Positions 20,560 to 31,956 of a stretch of DNA of 64,000 nt are shown piece by piece. This DNA comes from Manduca sexta. Taxonomy: Eukaryota > Arthropoda > Insecta > Lepidoptera > Sphingidae. Numbering within the stretch: position 1 is the stretch's first letter; each line of letters opens with the position of its first letter. The stretch covers positions 3,038,001 through 3,102,000 of the forward strand of contig NC_051142.1 in the NCBI RefSeq assembly GCF_014839805.1, read 5' to 3'. Position numbers and translations under genes: made by a program. The notes under the pieces were generated by a model. The model searched no databases. It had not been told where the DNA came from and saw nothing but the letters and a program-made list of their open reading frames with translations.

Positions 20560-21969
20560 GTGCGATTTTATAAATGTGCGCAAATTCAAACATTTTATTT
20601 TGTCCACCAACAAATAATACGATAGTTATTCGTTTTATATTATAGATATGAGGTGTCTTATAGCGTATCCAATTTTAATTATAAACCATGTGAAATCTAC
20701 CAAACTGGTTTAGCATAATGTAATACAAAACGTCAGTGCCCACCAATGGCACTTAACATCGGGCTGCTAATATTAACTATGAATCTTTAATCTACAATTC
20801 TCCTATAAATAAACAGCGGTTGATTATTTTTTTGCTCGGCAAACTAAGCCTTGCTAGGGCTGTTATTTGATATCATCCACCCGACGCCAAATTGATTCCA
20901 TTACAAAATATAATTACGTAACATGAGCGCTGATTTAATTTATATTAGTTTCGTTTTGTTCGTGCGATTATTATATTTTATGAATCTGTAATGTTTTTTT
21001 TATCTAATAATGATACAAACCAATTATATGCTTATAAAATCAATATTTTTATATAAGTCTGAAGAGTTGGATTAAACTGCATGGTGGCAGAAACACATTT
21101 TTTTGCAATAGTAGTTTACTGTTGTCAATAATGTGTAAAATGATGGTATGTTGATAATACCTTCCCATACTTAACTAGAGATGTTCTGATAATCCTTAAC
21201 ATGAGACTAGGTATTTAAGGAATCGGAATTGCACAAATGTCTTAAATTCTTTTTTCTGAAACCTTGTCTGCATAATACATGTATACAGCGGTAGTAAAAT
21301 GTAGATTTGACTGTCAGGTGTTTTTGTACGGAACATTCTATGAATAAATAAGGAAAATGCCTCCAACGCCTACGTTTATGCAAGGTACAGTGTTTTGAAC
21401 ACACTTTTTTCATGACTGAATAAATGATTTCATGGCGCCTGATGCTTAAATATATTAAAATGTGTATTCAAGATTATAACAAAAAACAATTTTGTTTTAT
21501 ATACATGTTGATATAAAAATTATATTGTCAGTGAATACCTATATTTTGTTTAGCTAGGTATATTGCGTTCATAAATACTATATGGAGTCAATGAAATGAT
21601 ACTCATTTCTATTAAACAAAGAATTTTAGTCTAGTTTCCTTACTAAGTTAAAGCTTTTCAAACATGCTAACCAGCCAAAGAACGCAAACATAACCTTTGC
21701 CTCAAATCTCAAAAATAAGAAACGATCAGTTATTTTTAATAATATTCATAGCTACAGTCATCAATCCCGATCGTAAACGAAGATGCATCATAATAAACAG
21801 TGATTATAAGATCTGGCATCGGCGACGTCCCACGCTTGGCCGGCCATCTTTAATATCCGGGTCGAGTGTGGGAAGTTCCTGCGACACCCACTTCCTGTGC
21901 CTGCTAATTGAAAGTAAGACAGTCGTAAGTCAATGTCGGGTTAAAGGCTAATGTATAGAAGAGCAGCTA
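20560..21969. other. No gene seen
   Basis: AT-rich spacer. A GC-rich patch at 21.81-21.91 kb with an 84-codon frame has no recognisable domain. Confidence 0.4.
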
Positions 21970-22305
21970 GGCGATAGCCTAGTTGGGTGTGGAACGGACT
22001 GCGAAGACAAATGTCCGCAGGTTCGAATCCCAAGGGCACACACCTCTGACTTTTCTAAAATCATGTGTGTATTCTCTGTAAATTTATCGTTCGCTTTAAT
22101 GGTGAAGGAAAACATCGTGAGGAAACCTACACATCTGAGAAGTTCTCTATAGGAATTTCGAAGGTGTGTAAAGTCTACCAATCCGCACAAGGCCAGCGTG
22201 GTGGACTAAGGTCTAATCCCTTTCAGTAGTAGAGGAGGCCCGTGCCTGAGCACGGGCCTCCTGTGCCCAGTGGGCAAGTATATAATACAGGGCTGATATT
22301 ATTAT
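21970..22305 (+). mobile_element. SINE-A, full length, with internal palindrome
   Basis: The head carries an A box TAGCCTAGTTGG (21975-21986) and a perfect B box GGTTCGAATCC (22020-22030), the internal RNA polymerase III promoter of a tRNA-derived SINE. The body holds CTGAGAAGTTCTCTATAGGA and the tail ends GGGCTGATATTATTATA. Unlike other copies, 22233-22262 is a perfect 13-bp stem hairpin (see findings). Confidence 0.85.
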
Positions 22306-22382
22306 ACAATGTGAAAGGTTTTATTCAGCTTTCGAATAAAGTTATGTAGGGATGCGAAATAAAGGTTATATTAATAAGTACT

Positions 22383-22655
22383 GGTAGGTCTCTCATATGT
22401 GAGAGTCCGCCTGGGTAGGTACCACCGCAATGTCTATTTCTACCGCCAAGCAGCAGTGTGTAGTCGCTATTGTGTTTCTGTTTCAGTGTAACTACTGGAC
22501 ATAATAAGACTTAACATCTCATGTCTCAGGTTGGCGAGCGCAGAGGAATACCAAACAATACTTTGTAACTCAAAGTGTAGGATGGTGTTTCTACAGTTTA
22601 TGTGCGGTTGTATGGTTTACCATGAGGCGAGCCGCTCATCTCGTCATTCAAAACA
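22383..22655 (+). mobile_element. Family D copy
   Basis: Begins GGTAGGTCTCTCATATGTGA, then TCCGCCTGGGTAGGTACCACC-like head, GACATAATAAGACTTAACAT and CTCGTCATTCAAA tail. The segment before the tail is altered (GTTTACCATGAGGCGAG). Confidence 0.65.
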
Positions 22656-24439
22656 TTTAGGTAACATATTAATCGTTATAAAAAACAATTTAGAGGAAAA
22701 TCACGAAACGAGAACAATTATATAAACTTAATTTTCTCTACCTAAAAATACTTACGTCATGAAAATACATTCAAATTAAATTGGCTGAACAAAGAGCATT
22801 CTAAGATAATTTCTGTAAGAGCCTCGCAATGGACACAAAACGCAAATGCATTACTCGGAGATAAAACACAATTGTCTCATAGTGTTTGCGACGCAACAAC
22901 CCCCGGATAAACTTTTAAATTAAAATATAAATGAAGGTAAATTTTCTGTCTCTGTCTTGCAGACTAAGGAATTTACTAATTCGTATTATTACTAACTTAC
23001 ATACAAAAATATGTTATTATTGACGTTTTGACGTCTTGACGTCTTGAATAAGAAAACCTAGGTTGTCTTTCATTTAATTAGAATTTAATGGCCCAACAGC
23101 AAGCAACATAGGCAACTATCAAGTCACGTAATTCACTGAAATAGCAATAGATAAATAAAAACACGAAAAAGACATTTACAACAAAGTTCCCAAAAATGAA
23201 ACACCCTTTACATAAAACGCAACAATGAAGCCACAGCGAAAATTCCGGTGTGGCCCGGCAGCCACTCAATTCACTAAATGTATCGTTGTACCATTATGCG
23301 GTCACAAATTGAGCAAATGGGCCGCGCGAGCAACAAGCGGGAGGACCGAGAGGGCGGCGGGAGGTTCGCCGGGCCATTATACGGTGCTCGTTACTTCACT
23401 TGCTGGTTTCACGTGCGGTATTTAGTGGTAGTGCGGTCTATACGACCGGAATTTTCCGGATGAATTGGGAATTTTTATAAACGACTCGAGTGTAGAGGAA
23501 ATACGATTGGAATTTTCAGTTCTTTAAAATATTTCTAAAGCGCAGTCCAAAGGCATACAATTTCGAAAGTACAACATATTAGCAAGAAGCGACATCGCTT
23601 TTTCATATATATAAAAAATAAGTATAAATCGTGATAGAAAATTATAAATTCTTGTTGACCTAAATTAACCAAGTAAATTATTTTAAATAAATCACGCACA
23701 TACAACTGTATTTTTTATGAAATTTTCATAACTGCAACGACATGGAATATTCAAAAATGTATATACATAATCGGTATTGCTTGAGTTAATAAAGATTAAA
23801 ATGATCTATAAATTTATATAACATTAATAAAGTACAGTCTTGAATAACAATCGTTTCAATCGACTCCCTAAACTCTCTCTGCACACTGCAATCGTGCTAG
23901 GATACACCCACTCTCCCTACAACATACTTTATTATCCATAAATAGATTTATTGAGTTCAGGTAACAAAATGTTCCATCTGCATGCTTTCGCCTTTTATCG
24001 GAGTCGTGTTCGGAATCCTAATACGAAGTACTCGCATCACATCCGAATGTACATCCATGCAATATGTCTCAAAGAAACAACTTGATTATTTCCTAGAACG
24101 TGCCGAGTCTAGTAATGTTGTGACCTTTAACGTGTATTGATTTCTACGTAAGAATATTTGTATTAATTCTCATATTAATATATTTTTTAATATATGCAAC
24201 CAAAAAAAGAGTGTATTATTTACCCTTTAAATTCAATATTGCCAGCAATATTTTAGATATTATAGATATTGAAGATAGAAAATATCTGTCATGAAAATAC
24301 ATTGTAAAATACCCATTATTAAATACAGCCCATGTTATTTCATTAAAAAAATTGTTTACATATTTTATTCGATTAGGTGTACTATTTTTTATAAAATAAT
24401 CGAGAAACCAAAAAAGAACATTCCTGCAGCCTATTACAA
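22656..24439. other. No gene seen; GC-rich island at 23.22-23.47 kb
   Basis: Mostly AT-rich. The island includes GGGAGGACCGAGAGGGCGG and two overlapping frames of 61 and 66 codons with no known domain. (TTGACGTC)-like short repeats occur near 23.02-23.05 kb. Confidence 0.35.
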
Positions 24440-24785
24440 ATAATACTGAAAATGTAAAATTATTTTATTCAGGTAGTTGACTACTTCTTATTAAATTCAC
24501 TTGTCGAAAATATAGGTCGTTAAAATTGTAACAAAAAAAAATTTGGAATGGAATAGTAAGTTACAAAGTTTTAAAGTTTGGTGGAAGGGATAACTGACAA
24601 ATAACAGTAATAGCAAACTGTGATGTCACCGCGTGTCACCGGGCATGACGCCGACGTGAGAAAGAGATAGTGCCATAACCCCATCACGCCTCCACATTTT
24701 GATGTTAATTTTACAAAAGAATTATTATTTTTTATTGTTTCCTGTTAAATATAAAAAACAAAACTAAACATAGGAAACTATCCTT
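24440..24785 (-). mobile_element. Diverged independent copy of the family C insert
   Basis: On this strand the order TGGTGGAAGGGATAACTGAC, GTGATGTCACCG, GAAAGAGATAG, AAAACAAAACTAAACATAGG matches, with gaps, the reverse of the inserts at 16330-16711 and 37126-37509. It is not flanked by family C sequence, showing that the insert is an element in its own right. Confidence 0.5.
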
Positions 24786-25144
24786 CTCGCAAGTTATTTA
24801 ATAAGAATATTGAATGAGATTTTAATTTAACTAGAGGCCATAATAATGATAGTTTTATATAAATTCCAATTAGAAACAACCATAAATCCGATAAGTCTCA
24901 GTTTCAAACAACACGTAATGAGTTGTGAATATTAAATAGCAACTTTAATTTGTGAACGTTGGTTTAAATCGTTATTTCGTTTAATATCTGTTATCATATT
25001 GTTTTATTTATGTTTCAAAACCATACTCATAATAGGATCAAAGACTTTTATTATTGCTTCGTATATCAGTATAACTTTACTTAATAATATCGATGTTCCC
25101 CGAGTGATATGACTGGTCCTACTTAAAACAAGGCTTAAAAAGAG

Positions 25145-25272
25145 TACTCACATCCAGGTAGGCAACGGTATGGCTGTTCCTCTGATATTGCTTTAATCCA
25201 TGGGCGACAGATGCTGCTTACCATCTGGCGGACCGCTTGCTCGTTTGCCTACTAAGGCAATAAAATAAAAAA
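25145..25272 (+). mobile_element. Retroposon 3' tail fragment
   Basis: GCTGCTTACCATCTGGCGGA then CCGCTTGCTCGTTTGCCTAC and an ATAAAATAAAAAAAAAG tail. The ACCATC(A/T)GG motif is shared with the tails of families C and D, consistent with a common LINE-derived 3' end. Confidence 0.45.
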
Positions 25273-25387
25273 AAAGAATTGTTACGTTTTATGCAAAATC
25301 ACCAACGACTGCCGAAAAATGATGTCCTGTTGTTTTTGGACTCTCATGAATAATATGAGAAATTACCACGTTAACGGTAGGTATATA

Positions 25388-25562
25388 TCTATACTATTAT
25401 ATAAAGCTGAAGAGTTTGTTTGTATGAACGCGCTTATCTCAGAACCACTAAACCGATTTTGAAGTTATGTTTACTCATAGGAAGCCACGTTACTCCTAAG
25501 TGCTTTAGGTTATTTTTTATCCCGGAAAAACTTATTCACGCGGGCGGAACAGTAAGCAATAG
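25388..25562 (+). mobile_element. Short Helitron, decayed 3' end
   Basis: Starts TCTATACTATTATATAAAGC, as in the large Helitron. Ends near CACGCGGGCGGAACAGTAAG, where the second hairpin arm and CTAG have mutated. No tandem array. Confidence 0.65.
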
Positions 25563-26572
25563 GTATTAGGTCGAAAGTATAGGTCATATTGCTATCTCAC
25601 AATCATAGTCTATTGAACCATAACTACATAAACATTTCACCAACATATACCCTTTCCTAAGGTCAAATATCTGCAAACTAGTCAAGCGAAGACCAGCCCT
25701 TATCATTGCAATCTAATCTGCTCTAATTAAACTATAAATATGTGGATTAAAGTACAGTTAGCATTAGCTCGTAGTTGGAAATTGCCCGGACATCCTGTCG
25801 GGGGCAAATGGCCGGCGTGGGAGCTCCGAGCAGAGTTTAACTTGCGCCGAGGTAGTTTCACGTTTAAAGCAATTTGTTTCATTTGCATAATATAATAAAG
25901 AATATTTTTATCAAAAACGTTTTAAACTTGAGTATGTTTAGAACATATTATACTTAAAATGAATATTTTTGTTCGACGCAACCATCCTCATTTATTATTG
26001 ATAAAATACTTAATTATCGTATATAATATCAGTTAGTTTTAATAAGCAATTAATAACACAAGTTGAAGCATGAAGGACAGTATTTTGTTTTAAGAAGAAA
26101 AGCTTTACAGTCACAATAAATTACATTAGAATGAAGGTTGCGTTCATATTTCTTCAATTATTATAGCACTCATGACTAAAGTACGATGAACGCGAAATAA
26201 ACATATAAACTACTATTTAATATCAAATATAGACGTCTATTAGTTATTACACTCCATCTTTCCCGCACTAGTATGAGGAGCACAAAGATTTAAGCAAACC
26301 AATTAAAAGCGAAGGTATTAATTATTGTTAATGACACAGCTTACGCGATGTCGACGTGTGTTTAATATTCTACATCTAAATTGAGCTTTCAAAGACACGT
26401 ATGAAGCGTAAATGAATTTACATTGTATAAAATAATATACATTTTTGTTTTTCTATAATTGGATGACAAGACGAGCTGGTTACTCGTCTAATGATACGTC
26501 TAACGCAAACAGAAAATCATCAACAAAAATAGCCGCACTGCGCTCGTTATTCTAGAATATGTAAAATCTTAT
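25563..26572. other. No gene seen
   Basis: Spacer; nothing recognised. Confidence 0.4.
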
Positions 26573-26750
26573 TATCTATACTTATTTAAACTTAAGTTTG
26601 TCTGTCTTGAACGCGTTAATCTTTAGAACCTGTTCAGACTAAACTCTTATACTCATAGGAAGATATTCTAATACTGAAAGGAAGCTACAGTATCCCAGAG
26701 TGCTGTAGGTTTAGTGTTATTTTATCCCGGAAATTAAATTACGTGCAATA
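26573..26750 (+). mobile_element. Decayed Helitron
   Basis: TCTATACTTATTTAAACTTA corresponds to the Helitron 5' end; GAACGCGTTAATCTTTAGAA and TTTTATCCCGGAAATTAAAT follow in the usual order. The 3' hairpin is gone. Confidence 0.45.
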
Positions 26751-26834
26751 AATGTAGTACAGTTCAGAACCGAGTAACATAACTATGAGTGTGCTGAAAA
26801 CGCCAAAGATCAAGCATATTAAAGACCCATGTCA

Positions 26835-27001
26835 ACACGTGTAATCATCATCAGCCGCAGGATTTCCACTGCTGAACATAGGCCTCCCCCAAAGATTTCC
26901 AGATCGCTCTATTGGAATCGGCTCGCATGCAGCGACCTCCTGCGACTTATCTGTCCACCTCCTGGGCGGACGTCCGACGCCGCGCGTCATACACGTGTAA
27001 T
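26835..27001 (-). mobile_element. 5'-truncated RTE-like end with target duplication
   Basis: The insert 26846-26990 is flanked by a perfect 11-bp repeat ACACGTGTAAT (26835-26845 and 26991-27001). It carries the same C-terminus and ATCATCATC tail as the copy at 868-1013, in opposite orientation. Confidence 0.75.
26851..26982 (-). pseudogene. RTE-like ORF2 C-terminus, frameshifted
   Basis: After a frameshift near RWTDK the peptide reads to IWKSLGEAYVQQWKSCG and TGA. It differs from the copy at 882-1001 in having WK for WR near SLGEAY and WKSCG for WTSCG. It is inactive because it is truncated and frameshifted. Confidence 0.65.
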
Positions 27002-27004
27002 ATA

Positions 27005-27290
27005 AAGAAAATAACTCACATGACGCTTTTATTCCCGAAAGGGTAGGTAGAGAATGAGAGCAACTAATTTGCCCGTTTACTTTCCTATGGTGTTAGCAGA
27101 GGTGCTAACAAGACACCCATTAATCGCCATGTGTGTTCTATCCCGTGGTGTGATTTAAAGCGAGCCCATATGCAAATTCTAGATTTCTTATACTGAGCAG
27201 AAAAACCACTTGCCCGGGTTTTGAGCCTGGGACCTCATAGCGATATTGTACTGCGCATCAAATACAACTACACCACCGAGGTAATAAAAT
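27005..27290 (-). mobile_element. SINE-B, near full length
   Basis: On the minus strand the head reads CCTCGGTGGTGTAGTTGTAT, with an A-box-like TGGTGTAGTTG, then a degenerate B box GGCTCAAAACCCGGG, and ends near CTACCCTTTCGGGAATAAAA. This copy is the most complete of five and gives the tRNA-derived origin of the family. Confidence 0.7.
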
Positions 27291-27841
27291 ATGCCATATA
27301 CGTAAGCCCTTAAATAAAAATCCTCCAAGCGAACACATGTCAGCCTGTCAGCCATTTACATTATCCTAAATCTTAAAGGTATTAAGCCTTTAATCCTAAA
27401 AAAGGTTCGCGCTGTCAAATAAAGACCATTATCTCGATGTAATTAAAGCTTTTAAAGCGCACTAATGCAGCATTTACGGTAACATAGTTGCGTGTCTCCC
27501 GCGGGATAAAAGTGACATTTTAATGTTCTTTCGCAAAATGGCATAAAAATTACACTGTATGCCACATGCGGCCTGCGTATTCATATTTTATTATCGCTAT
27601 TAATGAGTAAAAGGTCTAGATTTATCAGTTGTGTCTTGAATTCAGTTAAGTAGACATTAATCTTTAAAAAGTATTGTCAATAATTATAAGGTTATAGATA
27701 AGGGATTTCTTACGTGCTACTGGATTATGTTAATACAATTTTATGCTTTTATCTTGATGATATACTGTCTAGGAGCTATAATAAGTGAGCATTAAGACTT
27801 CGTTAAGGACATTATCCGTCAGCAAAGTTTGCGTTCCTAAT
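27291..27841. other. No gene seen
   Basis: Spacer; nothing recognised. Confidence 0.35.
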
Positions 27842-28213
27842 TAAAAAAGTGAACTCTACAAATTGTGTCGTATGCAATATCCCAGAAGATATCCAACATT
27901 TGCTAATGGAGTGTCAACGGGCCAAACATGAAGAGACTCGACTACTGGATGAGTTTCAGTTAAACATACAAGACGTAGGTTTGCTCCAAAGTATTTTATC
28001 AAACCCAAAACCAAACGTTGCCAGGACATTATGTCAAATAATAACAATTATCCAGGAGGTACGCGGTCAAGGCTCATTTAATTTACATACAGATATTGTT
28101 TATATTATGAGAGATAAAATAGTATAAGCCATGTTTAGGTTATAAGGTACTATGGGGTTGGCATATCCTAGCTGGATAAAAACCCCTAAATAAATAAAGA
28201 TTAAAAAAAAACT
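27842..28213 (+). mobile_element. I/R1-like LINE 3' end
   Basis: A 5'-truncated LINE with a C-terminal coding piece, a short 3' UTR (GGTTGGCATATCCTAGCTGG) and an AAATAAATAAAG(A)n tail. A SINE-A follows only 7 bp later. Confidence 0.6.
27849..28127 (+). pseudogene. LINE polyprotein C-terminus with CCHC motif
   Basis: Ninety-two codons, open to a TAA. Near the start is C-x2-C-x7-H-x4-C (CVVC ... EDIQHLLMEC), the C-terminal zinc-knuckle-like motif found after the RT or RNase H domain of I, R1 and jockey LINEs. The frame stays open a few codons upstream of the first GTG, so the segment is part of a longer lost ORF rather than a gene start. Confidence 0.6.
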
Positions 28214-28220
28214 TGAAACC

Positions 28221-28540
28221 GGCGATAGCCTAGTTAGGTGTGAACCGGACTGCCGAGTCGAGTGTCTTCAGGTTCTAATCCCAAGGGCACACACCTCTGA
28301 CTGACTGACTTTTCTAAAATTATGTGTGTATTCTTTATGAAATATCGCTTGCTTTAACGTGAACAAAAACATCGTGAGGAAACCTGTATACCTGAGAAGT
28401 CCTCTATATTTTGAGGGTGTGTGAAGTCTACCAATCCGCACTAGGCCAGCGTCGTAGACTCAGGCCTACTCCCTCTCAGTAGTTAAGGAGGCCCGTGTCA
28501 AACAGTGGGCCAGTATACAATACAGGGCTGATATTATTTA
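28221..28540 (+). mobile_element. SINE-A, full length
   Basis: A box TAGCCTAGTTAGG and B box GGTTCTAATCC (one change from consensus), body CTGAGAAGTCCTCTAT, tail AATACAGGGCTGATATTATT. It contains a small GACTGACT expansion after the head and lacks several bases after CTCTAT. Confidence 0.8.
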
Positions 28541-28809
28541 ATATTTATCCTAAAAGAGTTCAGCAAATTTGTAAATAGTTACTTTGTATAGCTTATAAAA
28601 GCCCTATGATAATATGTGGAGAGCTAATGCACGTGTTTACTACCTATTAACTGTCTTATACAGGATCATTTGACACTACAATAATAATTTAAACTACATA
28701 CTCGTCTTTTACCTCTGCTAACATTGTGCCAAAAAGCATCCATAAATAACAAATATTTTCATAAGAAATCCCAGTTTTCAGTTTTTTGGTCATTTTGTAG
28801 TTAAGTGCT

Positions 28810-29215
28810 AGTATGGCGTGTGCGTGAGAGTATTTCCGACAACAAGTGTAATGTTGCCGCTACGACGAAATTTGTTAGGATAGGAGTAGTATCGTAATCC
28901 CGCGTAAATTTAAAATTACTTATTATTGATATATACTTTAATGATTTCTTATGTTTCCGCGAATGTAAGACATTGAAATTAAACTTATTTTCGGATTCTA
29001 TCGCGGTTAGTATTTTGTTTTTCTCCCGACGTTTCGAAAACTTTGCAGCCTTCATGGTCACGGGGGGGATTCTATTTGGGGGGATATTTACTTTGTTCGA
29101 AACTTACACTTTTTTATTTTATATTAACAGTTCGAGCAACTTTGCAGTTTAATTTTCAAGGAGAACGTACATGGTTTCATTTAGTAACGCAACGGCAAAA
29201 TGACGCTGTACTATC
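28810..29215 (+). repeat. Family F copy interrupted by family E
   Basis: Left part ends CTTATTATTGATAT near 28932; right part starts ATTTACTTTGTTCGAAACTT near 29085. The uninterrupted order is seen at 62890-62940. The 150 bp between is family E. Confidence 0.6.
28933..29087 (+). repeat. Family E copy nested in family F
   Basis: Runs from TTTCTTATGTTTCCGCGAATG through GACATTGAAATTAAAC to CCCGACGTTTCGAAAACTTT, CAGCCTTCATGGTCACGGGG. Borders are set by comparison with the empty site in the family F copy near 62.9 kb. Confidence 0.6.
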
Positions 29216-29377
29216 TGTGTAGGTAAAACTTCGTTTACGAATCGAAAATCACCTAACCTTGTTTCGTCATTAGGGAATCTAACAGAGAACCTTACGGATC
29301 TAGTCACGAGTACCAAACACTACGCCAAAGAGACAATGTAACATGTACAACGTTACCCATATTATCTTTATACAACA

Positions 29378-29633
29378 CTAGTTGACCCGACAGACGTTGT
29401 CCCGTCTTAACTACGAATTTGCAGCGCGCAATCTGTCAATCGCTGACAGTTATATAAAATTAATATTTTCGTTAAATTTTCTAATTTTCCGCGCAATTTT
29501 TTGAATTTTTTCTTTCATATGAACCTTCTCCTGACAATAACAAACGCAACAAAAAAAATAGTGAAATCGGTCCAGCCGTTCACGCGTGATGGCGTGACCA
29601 ATGGAAATAGGGATTCATTTTTATATATATAGA
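29378..29633 (-). mobile_element. Non-autonomous Helitron, 256 bp
   Basis: On the minus strand it starts TCTATATATATAAAAATG after A and ends GACGGGACAACGTCTGTCGG then GTCAACTAG before T. The A|T insertion site and terminal CTAG are intact. It differs from the 13.9-kb family in body sequence. Confidence 0.75.
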
Positions 29634-30482
29634 TGTGATACATAATATATTCAGCCTGTTGACATACTCACATATTTATTTTCACCGTCTAAAAGCCCAA
29701 TTAATGAAAAAGGTGTTCATTAGGCAACTTTTAGTTCTCAGGCTTATTTCTTATAACTACATAACATCTGCTCGGATGGGTTCTCTTTGCCAAATTAGTG
29801 TCTTGTGTCTTTAAGAGCGTTATCAGGTACTTTTATTATATTACCTCACAGTTTAATTAAAAACGAGGTCATTACTTCTTAATATGTTTTGTTTCTTATA
29901 CGTTAAAACCTTGGTAATATTGAGTATAAATTATGGGCAATGTCTTTGAAGGAGGACAAAATGTTGCATAATTACATTGTATATAACTGCCCATTTATCG
30001 ACAGAATGCGAAACTCATAGTGACTAAGAGCCAAATCAAACATTCTATGTATTTGCTGTCGCCTCAATAAACATTTTGCGATCTCGTAATTTTTTTTATT
30101 GTTTTTGGTTGAATGCATTTACTATGCTGTTTATTCTAAAAACTCTCCACATTTTATTCAATATTTAATTAATTCGCTATTCATTACAAATGCAAAAATA
30201 TTAAAAAGGCGGAATGAGAAAAAAAAGGGGAATAATATAAAATGTGGAATTATGAAATTTTGCAAAACCCTTCGCGATTTTTACAAAGTTGGAATATATT
30301 TTACATAAATGGGAATTTTCTGTGTCCGTCTCGATCTCATGAATAACAAAGCTGTGAATGTCGGCAGCGGCTCCGGCCTGACGACATACTTGAAAATATA
30401 AAAAAATCACTTAAGAGATTACTTGTATCAATATTGTAACAGTCCGTTGGTATCTTTGATGTACTCTCTCAAATATATTATA
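29634..30482. other. No gene seen
   Basis: AT-rich spacer; two overlapping 69-codon frames at 30.1-30.4 kb on opposite strands look like chance. Confidence 0.4.
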
Positions 30483-30652
30483 CTAGATTGCCTACGGTTC
30501 TGTCCAATGGTTTTCTAGGATAAAAAGTAGCGTATAGCATTCAGGGGAATGTAGCTTTCTATTAGTGCAAAAAAAAATTAAGATCCGTTCAGTAGTTCCT
30601 GAAATAAGCGGTTTCAAACGAATAAACTCTACAGCTTTTATATATTAGTAGA
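30483..30652 (-). mobile_element. Short Helitron, 170 bp
   Basis: On the minus strand it starts TCTACTAATATATAAAAGCT, passes TTCAGGAACTACTGAACGGA and TTTTTATCCTAGAAAACC, and ends CTAG at 30483. The 5' flank is T rather than A. Confidence 0.55.
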
Positions 30653-30884
30653 AATGAACAACCGGTAAAGAATATTTTACACGGGAGAAAAGTTTACAAA
30701 TGGTTAAAATTTAATAAGAGAGTATTAAACCATGGTATAAAACTAATATTTGTAGGTACTTTATGACTTCAAGAATTCATTAACATACTAAAAGCATCTA
30801 TTGATGAGGATTTTTTTTTACTGATGGTTGGATTTAGGTGAAATTTGGTATACATATAAACAAAATTGATTCTTTTTTCTTGTT

Positions 30885-31125
30885 TTTATAGAGCACGGAA
30901 AAGTGGCCCCAATGCATCTCATGATAAGTGAGTAGGATCTAATGGGCTTTCGACTGTTAAGTGATGATTACCCCTCGGCAGTCGATACATTTATGCCGGC
31001 CTGTTGGAACCGAATGACCTGATCCCAAAACGTAACACACTTACGTGGGCCACTATGAGGGGTTTTAACACGTCGTGTACGGTGGTCGATACCCGGACGA
31101 ATATTAAATATATCCTACCACTAGC
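30885..31125 (-). mobile_element. Family C copy
   Basis: Has CCCCTCGGCAGTCGATACAT and CCGGCCTGTTGGAACCGAAT, then a small deletion of the GATATACACAG block, then TATCCTACCACTA. Confidence 0.65.
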
Positions 31126-31491
31126 CACATTTAGTCCAGTATATCACTGACGAGTGGGACATTTAATCCAGAAGAGAAGTATTTACTCCAGTACCCACAC
31201 AAGTGGCCCAGCGAACAAAAATTAGGACATAAGACAGTAATTTACTACCATAGTAAGTTACTACAGCCTTAACATTTCTACACAAACAAATATATTTTCT
31301 ACATAAAAAACTAATCACAAGAAACAGGCCCAAACGGTCGCAACTAAAACCCTGACCTTTTAATCGACGATTCCAGAACATTCACGAAAACAAATCTACA
31401 AAAGTCTTGTTTTACGTGCAATCTTCGGAACGATAAGTAGAGGAAACAAATCGCGTACAGGGACTGTTACAAATCTTTTTCGCAATGCAAA
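31126..31491. other. No gene seen
   Basis: A short tandem-like pattern of ACATTTAGTCCAG/ACATTTAATCCAG/TATTTACTCCAG occurs at 31128-31192; otherwise nothing. Confidence 0.35.
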
Positions 31492-31956
31492 TAGGGTTGG
31501 CACTTGGCGGAATTATTGCCTTGAGTATGGGTACGTTTGGGTCTTGAGGCTTTTTATTTTATATTTTTTCAATACCGTAAAACATGTACATGAGAATCGA
31601 GATACGAAAACATTTGCTATGAAAATACCCAATCCTCAAATTTGCCTATAAAAACACTATCTATGGTAAATAATAAAATGTTTCATCAAAGAATACTGTA
31701 TAAAATATTATTCGAAGTGTTTTGTTAAGTTATAACTGTTTTAATACTGTAGAATGTAAATGGTAAATGTAAAGAATGGTAAAAGAGTATAAAACATGAA
31801 ATGAAGCACACCCCAAGTTGGGATTACTGAAAATATTTTCCCAACCCATTTTCTTGTTAAGTAATAATTTTCTCGAGCTGCGAAAATAAGAGTTGCTATT
31901 TCGAGAAAAGATTGCACATGTATTTCGCTCAGTGAATTTCCAACGTGGCAACCCTA
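31492..31956. mobile_element. Candidate MITE with TA duplication, 461 bp
   Basis: TA at 31492-31493 and 31955-31956. Ends GGGTTGGCAC and, reversed, GGGTTGCCAC pair over about ten bases. The interior does not clearly align with the 11.4-kb element, so the two may share only termini. Confidence 0.45.

Noticed and set aside
20322..20573. Overlapping GC-rich frames as a host exon
   Set aside because: Both frames are open because the segment is GC-rich; its words resemble a non-LTR retrotransposon 5' region and the residues look non-specific.
22020..22030. tRNA gene suggested by a perfect B box
   Set aside because: A and B boxes are those of SINE-A heads; no closing acceptor stem or anticodon arm, and the same head recurs in several copies.
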